DNA of 64,000 nucleotides from the NCBI GenBank assembly GCA_902806595.1, contig CADCXC010000043.1:868001-932000 (forward strand). The letters run 5' to 3'. Source of the DNA: Pyrenopolyporus hunteri (lineage: Eukaryota; Ascomycota; Sordariomycetes; Xylariales; Hypoxylaceae). Shown here piece by piece: positions 55,042 to 64,000 of this stretch. The notes beneath the pieces were generated by a model that saw nothing but the letters and a program-made list of their open reading frames with translations, ran no database searches and was not told the origin of the DNA. The translations under genes were made by a program, and so were the position numbers. Numbering within the stretch: position 1 is the stretch's first letter; every line of letters starts with the position of its first letter.

Positions 55042-57680
55042 TTTGATGTGAAGTGGTATAGTAGCTTGAAGCGGTTTGTGTAGAAGTAAATGGATGTGGT
55101 TGCTGGTATTTGTTTCGCAGATGTCTTTGTTCTTATCGTGCTGGCTTAAGATAGTGAAGCGATCACAACGAATCTTATATACTCAGTCGAGAGGCCAATA
55201 AAATGAGGATCTACCGCCTCCTTTCTCGAATACTTCCAGCACCAGCCCCCTGAAGCCGGGTTGAGCACGGCCGTGAGGCTGGGTCGCGGGTTGCGGTTGT
55301 TTCTGTTACGCCTGCGGCTTCAGCTCCGGGCCCCCTTGTTTTGATGCGTCGCACATCGCTATTTGGCCGAACAAACTTCAGCTTGCGGGGCGGATTCTAA
55401 CTCGACCCCAGATTCATCGGAACTTTTATGTTTTATGAGCGTTCGTCCAATGGCATTTACGATGGGTGGATGGTTTCATATTGTTCTACACGATGGACGC
55501 TGCAGAATGATAGCCGTTTCGTTTTGGCGCCTAGAGGGCTTGTGAGAAGGCCTCAGGCGGTGTTATGCGAATAGTAACTAGTCTTCATGTTTGCCTCGCA
55601 GCATCGTCTTACGTAGGGACACGTCAATAACAATTGGATGCTCATCTTCTCTCCTTGGTCGGGTCGACATCGTGACACAGGTACCTCGCGCATATGCACA
55701 CGTTGACGAAACCCCTTACAACGCGAGGATATCAAATAGTCTGGGATTGTCTAGTGAAGAATCTTAGAGCCTTGGGAAGTCTCCAGATGGTCAGATCCAA
55801 GGATCCTGATCTTTGGTTGAAGACCTTTCAGGGAGTCGCCCAAGGTTGAGATGCCGAGCTATTACATCTAACGTCTAGCGTATCTTGGGGGAATTCGGCG
55901 GTCTGGTTTCCGTGGCAGACAACCCCAGGTTAATTAAAAAAAAAAAAAAAAAAAAAACAAGACAAATAAAGAGAATCGGCTTATACCTACTAAACACTTA
56001 GAACTTCCCATGAACTTTACGTATAGATAAGCTGCCAGTTTCTTGCTTACTATTAGCATTGTAGCGGAACTTTTACAACTGAGGTTTCGGGAATTATAAA
56101 GTCAATGCGAGTGACGATGGGATCGTCGTCGAGATCCGCATCTGCTCCGCATTATTGCCGATCTTATGAAGCACTATTACGTACAGCGGGACGACAAAGA
56201 TCGGTATCATGTGAGGCGGTAAATAGGAGGTAATTGAAAAGTCGGAAACTTTGGTTGTTTGGAAGTTGTATCATTTAGTCTGTTCTAGGGGTTTAGTTGG
56301 TTTCGGGTGATGCTGGTCGAGTCTGGCCAATCACGTTCTTTTGTTAGCCCCTATTTCAACTTCACTGATCCATTGAAGGATGACTAATCCCTCCTATATG
56401 CTGAAGCTCCGGTGTAAGAGAGCTCGATAGAAGAGAAGCAAAGAGATCATTCATAGCTGAAAGTGATATTGAATCAATCGAATATTGAGCGCCATCTGTG
56501 ACAATTCCATACTGCTCCCCAGGTAGCACCTTGTAGAATCGCTCAATATCCTAAACTCGAGGATTGGTAACCTTGGAGAGTTCCGACGGACTAGTACGTG
56601 GAATGGGTGGTGACACTCGTGTATTAGGCATGTATGTCTGAAAGACTTTGTTTTAATGTTTTCGCCAGAAGATGAGCTGGGGGCTGGTTGCTTGGAGTAC
56701 AGAACCGAGTGATCCCGCTATGAGCAATACGCCAGTCATTGATATGACCATTCATCACCAAGGGGGGATTCTATCGGATCTACCTACCAGGTATGCGCCA
56801 TTGCCTCAGCTAGAGATACAGCTCCGTTCTCGCAAAATCGAGGTATGCTGGAGGGGTAAGAGCTGTCGCCTTAGTTACGCTCTACGGTTTTGCATTTCGT
56901 ACATGTAGTCGATTAAAACATTCAAGAAGCCTTAAATGTACTAATATATCCCCTAGGTAGGTAGGTACCTAGGTGGTTATGTAGCGGTGGCTACACTAAG
57001 TGCACTTAGCTCCCGCCTTTACATACCTAGGGAGCATAGCGCCCTTGAATATTCGCAAGTGCTATTTTATAGTCGTCATCCTAGTCTACCCAAGTACCTC
57101 TGTTTAAAGCAGGTACGTTACCTGGGCGGGTACGGTACCTATCACTGATTATGCCGTAGAAGGCGACGGTTTGTACTTGGAAATCAGCAGTGCCCTGAAC
57201 GATTTAGAAGCGTAAGATCCTAAATCACCTAGGTAGGTACTTGGCCGCCCCTTTGTAACGTCGTTCTAGGAGGTCCGCCAAAATATGGTAACTCAATAAA
57301 TCAGAATCATGACGAATATATATACACGTCGTTGAACGACGATAATATCAACCAGGTACCTTAGCTACCTGTGTACGCTGGTTGACTACCTACCTAGGTG
57401 CAAAGAGAGATGTTCCCGCGTATTATAGGTGCTTGGGGCGTGCATCAGTGACCCTGATAGTTAGAAAATAGCAGGATACATGCAGAAATACCTATATATG
57501 TACAGGATACGTACCACGCCGAGAACAAAGAAAATCGTTGAGTTTATTTGCTATATTAAACGACATACTGTGAAGTATATCGTGTGTGTACCTCATACGC
57601 GTCAAGATTATCCCCTCGATCCAGGATCAGTACCGCACGTCTCCTAGGCTCGTAAAACATAAAACTACGTCGCTCTTGAC
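55042..57680. other. Gene-free stretch upstream of the secreted protein gene
   Basis: Begins with the promoter of the BAS2-like gene. A run of 22 A is at 55,936-55,957. TAGGTAGG/ACCTAGG words cluster at 56,953-56,982, 57,225-57,240 and 57,390-57,400. No supported gene. Confidence 0.5.
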
Positions 57681-59373
57681 CACGCAATTTCAACCTCGCC
57701 TACCATCACCTCAACCTTGACCTCAAACTTAACCACAATCTTAACATCAACCTTGACCACAACGTCGACCTCATCAACTTCACGAGATCAACTATATATA
57801 CCTAGGGAGAGGAATAACTGCGTCACATAAGCTATTCGAATTACCCGGGCCGAGCTATATATAATGAATGAGGAGAAAGGATACGTCTTATGCACATAAT
57901 ACGACTATCGACCCTCACTGTGATATTCGACCCGATCGTGACTTCGACTAGTACGATCGTGCCGGGAGTAACAATCATACAGTACTACAAAGTTGAATAC
58001 CTATAAGGAGAGGATAACTTCGTTATTGCATTTGCCGCCAAAATAATGAAGTCGCATCCTAACATCACCCAACACAACCGTCACCACGGCAGCCATGTTC
58101 CAATGGTGGAATGGCAAGGTAGGAACTAAAACAACTACCAACCACCACAACGAAGAGCCTTATAAGAAGCCATGGTTCCAGAAATGCCGTCAAAAAAGCC
58201 ATGGCTCTGGAACCATCCGCACCTTGGCAGAGGCCGACCGATAGCACGGCGAGAACCATACCAACCACAGAAACCACAACAATCACATACACCACAGCTA
58301 CAACATCACACAGCATCAGTCGCAAAGGGGCTCGATAGAGGCAACAACAACCACGGCCTACCGAAGCTTGACCAAGTGAAGCCATGTGACACATTGGGAG
58401 CGAAAATCACACTGCCACTAAAACTGGCGAGGGCAACCATTGTTCTAATCATACATTATCCTGATTTGCCTCAGTAACACTGTGGCTGGCTCTGGTGACA
58501 CCACGTCCTTCGAAGTCGGTAGTCATCTACAGCGAGAGCGGGCGCCGCCTCAACCAGCTCAGCTGTTTCTTGTCCGTCATTGTTGAACTCGACCTTTCAA
58601 ACCCTACACAAGCATCGCCATGGATATTGGGACCAGCTGCCTCGTCAGATGAGGCCTCTTACCCAATGGCCGTCTCCATCAACGCTTTAATGCTTTGCCT
58701 CAAGACGATTAAAACCTTACACTATCATCACCATCGTCATCGTCGCCACCATTCCTGTCTTTACCAGCTTTACCATCGTCACTATGCACTCATCAGTTAT
58801 GATTAGGGGTCGTTATAGCCGGTTATGAGGATCCTATCACGAGGCCAACCAAATCGTGAGGAAGGCAACTTCGTTGTATGAGCTATCTATCTATCCAGGC
58901 GGCCGGACCTAGGAATACTTGGCAAATGAGGACAAAGGGACATGCGCCTCACGCCTACAATACGACAAAGTCCTTTACGGCATATGACGGGCCCCTGACT
59001 TAAAGTACTATGGCCTAATTTACTGTAAGTTTGATTTCTTTTATTCTTTTGGTACCCAAATAAATGTTTTGTCTAGTGCCAGAAAATTTTGGGCATCCAT
59101 TAACTTTGGGCGAGTATAATGGCTAACAATATTGTGATAGCAGGAACATCGACTGAAAGCTTTGTCATAGCTACACCAACAGTGACCCAAATGACGGAAG
59201 CACCTGGTGGCCTTATATATATTGGTGGCGAGAGCAATGTCTTTATTACCTCAATACGAACAACCTTACTGGCCTTAGATACCTACCTAGGTATCCTGCA
59301 TAGAACAGGGCCTCGTCCCCTTACGACGTCGGTGCCCGCCCGTCGTGGTGATAGGCCTCCACAATCAAGCTAG
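57681..59373 (+). pseudogene. Probable remains of a Ser/Thr-rich surface-protein gene
   Basis: Several separated stretches on the plus strand translate to Ser/Thr-rich sequence of the type seen in fungal cell-surface or GPI-anchored proteins, but in different frames and broken by stops: TSTLTSNLTTILTSTLTTTS (57,708-57,767), IVTSTSTIVPGVTIIQYYK (57,938-57,994), TTETTTITYTTATTSHS (58,263-58,313), and from 59,119 an 84-codon frame with TESFVIATPTVTQMTEAPGG. The strand bias to CA/AC and a 10-bp inverted pair (ATGGTTCCAG at 58,171, CTGGAACCAT at 58,206) are also visible. I cannot join these by splice sites into one frame. A living multi-exon gene is possible but less likely; low-complexity sequence is the main alternative. 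Confidence 0.35.
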
Positions 59374-60449
59374 ACTTTAAGCTCGAATCTCCTGTACTGG
59401 AGGTACGCTCCACCACTCTGTCAAGCATAGAAAGGAGACCTGACTTTTTCGCCCCAGGTTTTGGAGGTTTGGCATAGAGAACATGGCTAGGCATCAAGAT
59501 TAGGGCCTAGGGTAGTCAATACGGTGTTAGATCGCCCTACACAACAACATCCTACTACTTTGGCTTTATAGAAGGACTTTGAGTTGGGGACATGGCTTGA
59601 GAGATGGATAGGATGCTGTTTCTATATACTCACCTACGTGTATGCCTACCTCGTACATAGTAGGTTTAGAGCCTCGTATGACAACGTTCTTATTTCTACA
59701 TCTTTCATGTCAGTAGACTTTACCATCGCCACAATGATAATTGGAGCTAGGAAGGATTTATGAGGCTCGGGTTCGGGATTATGGTCAATTTAGTGTGGAA
59801 CTTTTGGCTTCGAAAAGTTCTATCGTACTTCTATAAGCCAAATTATGCTCAGGGTATATTCAAATCCAGGTATTTGATCGACTGTGGGGTTTCTTATGGC
59901 ACAAGCTGAACATGTGTGATTGATTCCTGACACTGACGGTCCTGACAGTGGACGGATTAGCAGACACCTATGGCCTCTACCTACATACACCGTAGCCATA
60001 CAGACAGGACCGGTTAACGAAAGATCTTGGAACATGGAAGGATTAGGCAATCATAATGAACATTAGGTATCCCACCGCTAGTAACACCGTAATTGATAAT
60101 ATCTATCAGACACTCTCCTATACTCTATGTGATATATATCCCGTTGAGCGCTTATAGTCTTTGTATCGTCCAAAAGTGGCAAATTCATGAATCAGAAGGC
60201 CGAAGAACACCTCTCTTCGGAGGATCAGAATCATACAAAGAAATTAAATTTCAAATAACCTCCTACTCCTTATACCTAAACCGACTTGACCCTCAAATCA
60301 GTCAGTCACTTATACTTCACCTTACAGTGGTAATAACAGCCGCAGACTAGGTACTTATGGTGGATGACAGCGGCACCTCGCTCAGTCAAGGATACCGAGG
60401 TATATTTAGAAACGCAATTGTCCCGCACGCTTTGGAGTGCTTATGAATA
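59374..60449. other. Gene-free spacer before the zinc-finger factor
   Basis: 1.08 kb with no supported gene; contains the 3' region of the minus-strand transcription factor. Confidence 0.5.
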
Positions 60450-63235
60450 TCAAGCCTCGCCGTGATAGAGCATTTGCTTACACGTATCGAGCCGACTACA
60501 TGCTTCCTTGAGCAGTTCGGAAGGCGACTCGGACGTAAGAGTACCTATAGTATCAAGTAAATTCGGGAGTCCGTCTTGAAGGTTCGCCGACGAAGGCACG
60601 TCGAGCTCCGAAACTTTCGTGACCTTGCCGAGGTAATCAAAGACTCCGGTCGTATTGCGCTGCAACTGCCGCGGGAACGGCCGGAGAGCATTAGACTGGT
60701 CTCTCGTCTGAGCCCGCGCTCTCACGAAAGACCAAATGCTCAAGGTCGCATAGTACATGATCCACGGCCGATGAGGGTCGGGATCACGCCGACACGAATA
60801 TTGTATCCCGTACGGATCGATGGCGTTGCTCGCGTAGCCGTTGTTCCTCTTCTGGCGGGGATCTACAAGGATCCGATGGAGGAGCTTGAAGGCGTGGAGG
60901 ATTGCGTGCCGGGTTGTCGGTTGGTTTGACCATGTCGACATTCGCGATACGACGTTGGCGTAATCTCGCGTGGAAACTTTGCGGCCAAGTAACCGTTTCG
61001 CTCCCGCGTAGACTTGACAGTCGATAATGTCGATGTACAAGCTGATGTGAGCAAGGTGATATAGAGCGGACGCGCTCTGAATGAGCCCGTTTGAACGAGA
61101 CTGTGGTCCGGCGCCGTCCGTCTCGGAGTCGCTCGAACCGATTGCTACGTCGAAGCTAGACTTCCAATGGTCAAACGCTTCTAGCAACATATTACACCAC
61201 TTATCGCGCGTTTCGGAAGAATTTGGATTTAGCTCCAGCCACTTGAGATGCGTGTCGCGATGCCTGAGATGCCAGCCGACACTCAGAAGGCCGCACATGA
61301 TGATCATCCGACCAAACGCATGTGTTTGGACTTCCCCGCCGTGGATGGCGCGTTTCAGCCCGTCTAGAAATGAGACGGGTTTAACCCCGTATAATCTAAA
61401 ATTCGAGTCGTGGTGTCGAACTATCTCGGGACTCGACGCCGACCACAAAGACTCGTCGCAAGGCAGTGGTAGACGAATTTCGTGAGGGGCCATGTCAGCC
61501 GCATGCCCGAACATCGCAGCGTGAATGATGTCCATCATAAACGCGGCAAATACGACTCTGTGCATCGATTCCGTCCTGGCCCATTTAATCCACCACGTCC
61601 TCGCATCCGATGTGGCAGGATGCTCCGTCCCGTTCTGTTCGTCTGAGGGCGAATCGGCTCCCGCCCCCCCAATTAAGGGGCTACCTCGCCTTAACAACGT
61701 GAGAGTCACGGAGTGGTACACATGAGCTCTCTCGTGAAGGATCCTAGACGAGTACATCTTTTCATAGAACTCGACCAGGAGCAATGCTTGAGCGACCCAT
61801 AGCTCCACCGGGGGCGACGCTTCGTCAGCGGTCAATATTTCAAATCGAACATTCGAGATGATGAGGTCGGCAAACGCCTTATATTCTAACAGCTCCTGAG
61901 TGGTTTCGCGGCTGTAGATCTGCGCAGCACCCAAAGCAATCATCACCATGAGAAGAAAGATGGAGCATTGCGAGGAAGAGAAGGTCGGCTGGTGGACGAT
62001 GGGGAGTCTTGGCGATACAAAGTCCCAATAATGCCGTACGCAGTCTCGCAGAAACTCTATGCCCAGCCCCGGTATGTCGTCGTTGGTCTCGCGCATAAGG
62101 TTAGCCAGCTTCGAGTCGAATCGATTTTGCTTCTGATAGAACACTTTCACATAGCGCAGGACCTCCACCCGGCGATACTCGGAAATAAGCTCGTCGGGCA
62201 TGTCGGGGTGACGTGGGGGCGTAAGATCAAGCTGGGACCGGCTGGTAAGCGACTCGTGGTCGTAATGGATGTTGTTATTAAACGCAGACTCGAGACCGCC
62301 CTCGAGGAAAGGGATGTTACTAAAGCTGAAGTCTCTATACGTCTGCTGGGGATCGAAAAGCCAAACGCCGAAATTCTCACGTATCCCCAGCTCGTTGGCG
62401 TCGGCCGGCACCGGGACGTTGTGATACTGCACGAAAGCAGAATGGTCATGCGTAGGCGGCTGGTCACGGCCGTAGAAGTTTGGCTTCTGGCGAATAATGT
62501 TGACGCCGTCGATCGGAGATGTCCACGGGACGCTATGCGCGAGCTGACTTGGCTGCTGCGCGGGCGCCATGGCGGGCGGTAAAGGTGGAGGCTGTGGCTG
62601 GACGGGAGAGTCAGACGTCAACAGCACAGCAGCGTTGCGAGGAGCGCTCGCGGGCTGCTGCGGGAATGGCGCCGGCCGCGGTGGTCCCACGACATTTGCG
62701 GCGATGCTAGGCGATGGCATCACAGACATGTCCGGAGCCGTGTCCTTGGTGGGGATGCTGAAGCTGCTCGTTCGGTTCCTCGGAATGTACGAGGCTGAAT
62801 GACGCTTCTTGTGCCGTGCCAACAGGTCGGGCCTCACAAATGTCTGAGTGCAATCCGGCACATCGCACGAATAGATTGTCTTGGGCGAATCTAGAACTCG
62901 GGTTAGCATTGTAGCATCGTAGCATCGCGGCAATCCGTCACCTTCAGGACCGACCCACAACATAAAGTGATGCGAGAGGAAGAGCAGGTGAGGGGGGAGG
63001 AGGGGAGCGGAAAAGGGACAATCCACGGTCTCGGGATTTTAGTCTTACGGTTTAGTTGATGCCTCTGAAGATGCTCAGCCCTCGAATAGATCTTGTCGCA
63101 CCCGGGCCAGTCACACGAAAATCTCCGGGGCGCGCCCTTCCGGCTCGCTCGTTTGTACGTGCTGCTGGTCGCTCCGCCGCCACCATTCCCCCCTCCTCCT
63201 CCTCCGCCTCCTGGTGATTGTAGCTGGGACGCCAT
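60450..63235 (-). CDS. C2H2 zinc-finger transcription factor with fungal-specific domain
   Basis: Two exons on the minus strand (63235-63049 and 62890-60450; 158-nt intron) encode 875 residues. Two adjacent C2H2 fingers are C41/C46/H59/H63 (FSCDWPGCDKIYSRAEHLQR) and C71/C76/H89/H93 (YSCDVPDCTQTFVRPDLLAR). The intron splits the codon for His63, the last ligand of finger one, so only the spliced form has both fingers. A Gly run (9-21) precedes them, then Pro/Gln-rich linkers to ~240. The rest, from about residue 290 (RRVEVLRYVKVFYQKQNRFD), matches the fungal transcription-factor middle domain (Fungal_trans), with FLRDCVRHYWDFVSPRLPIV typical. This C2H2 plus Fungal_trans architecture is a standard ascomycete nuclear regulator class; the target is not predictable. 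Confidence 0.92.
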
Positions 63236-64000
63236 TTAACCGCGACATCGCTCGTCCATATCAAAAGGGTATAAGGGCATGTGCGCGAGCCGATCCGCCC
63301 ACACGGCTCGAATTGGGGGGAAGACGCAAGACTAATAGACTAATAGACCTTAAAAAAAACAACAAACCTCGGGGGAGCGGAGTCAATGGGGGTCCGGCCT
63401 GGTTTTTTAATAGGAACGGGGACAGGATTGCGCGACATTTCCCACTCGCTCGGGACGGCTGAGATGGGGATATTCGCCAAGAAATCCCAACGCGGGGGCT
63501 ACCACCCCTGCCCGGTTTAGCGTGGATGTGGGGGTTTGGACTTTCCTTTAGACCTCTTAATTATCCGGGGTAAGACATCGCTTAGGTATTGTATCGTGGT
63601 GTCGTTGGGGACCCTCCAGCACGATAACAAGCAATTAGAATGCCACTTCTAGTACTCCATAGAGCCTGTACAACATCGAAGCGTATATCTTTAATTCTTA
63701 CCTCATATCACGGCTCGGTACGGTTGGCCCAGCCCTGCTAAGCAACCGGCACCGAGGCTCCGGCCGGTTGCGCCGCCGGAGCCCATGTATAAAACCGCGA
63801 TTTAGTTTTCTTTTCTTTTCTTCTTCATAGCATTAACAAGATTCAGTTCCCAGTCCTTGATATCACGCGCTGTACCACCGCCACTTTAATTAAAACAATT
63901 TGAAAACCCCTTTATTTATTTATTTTAAAAATAAAAATGTAGAATAAAATGAAAGAAAAGTGGACAGTACCTTTCATACTTATTATTTGTCTGCCGAAAA
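63236..64000. promoter_or_regulatory. Upstream region of the zinc-finger factor
   Basis: 765 bp to the window edge. It should contain the promoter of the minus-strand factor. A palindromic CCGGCCGG-like CG-rich patch lies at 63,750-63,785 and AT-rich sequence from 63,890. No gene is seen; one could begin beyond the edge. Confidence 0.4.

Noticed and set aside
59119..59373. Independent 84-residue protein gene
   Set aside because: Low complexity, ends in a TAGGTA-word-containing tail, no signal peptide; kept only as part of the possible Ser/Thr-rich relic.

Overview
The window looks like nuclear DNA of a filamentous ascomycete (Pezizomycotina, most likely a Sordariomycete). Genes are spaced, many carry short 50-160 nt introns with GTAAGT/CTAAC/AG signals, two tRNA genes carry introns, and the gene content is fungal: ceramide glucosyltransferase, HapX iron regulator, Sen2, a cytosolic Glu-tRNA synthetase, an AOX-type alcohol oxidase, C2H2 plus fungal-specific transcription factor, and a small secreted cysteine-rich protein. 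Species cannot be read from the sequence alone.

Region 1-12,480 is an extremely AT-rich block with TpA everywhere, few CpA/TpG, and most remaining C sitting in CpG. This is the expected footprint of very heavy repeat-induced point mutation (RIP). It holds no believable gene, but does keep three diverged copies of a ~270 bp repeat and one 81-bp tandem duplication. The block ends abruptly near 12,480, against the 3' end of a protein gene.

Region 12.5-24.9 kb is sparsely coded: a PPxY-containing conserved protein (-), a 2EXR/F-box-like protein (+), intron-containing tRNA-Leu(AAG) and tRNA-Thr(AGT) (both -), then a 13-exon AOX-type GMC oxidase (+) that shows a reading-frame problem at one junction and no classical peroxisomal C-terminus. 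Intergenic DNA here and elsewhere is studded with TAGGTACCTAGG-like words.

Region 24.9-38.6 kb is the first gene-dense part: MFS transporter (+), SEN2 tRNA-splicing endonuclease subunit (-), ceramide glucosyltransferase (+) and an 1,806-residue Sel1-containing protein (-). A 6.5-kb stretch without a convincing gene follows (38.6-45.15 kb).

Region 45.15-55.05 kb is the second gene-dense part: GUS1 (-) and mitochondrial uL1 (+) sharing a 452-bp divergent promoter, COG2 (-), hapX (+) behind a 2.2-kb upstream region, and a BAS2-like secreted protein (-). From 55 to 60.4 kb there is mostly non-coding DNA with what looks like the remains of a Ser/Thr-rich protein gene; the window closes with an 875-residue two-zinc-finger transcription factor (-) and its promoter.

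Functional links are limited. SEN2 and GUS1 both serve tRNA maturation and charging, and the two tRNAs nearby need SEN2-type splicing, but distance and strand suggest coincidence, not a cluster. No secondary-metabolite cluster, CRISPR, rRNA or intact transposon was recognised. Exon boundaries are my own readings of splice signals plus family continuity and are not supported by transcripts.
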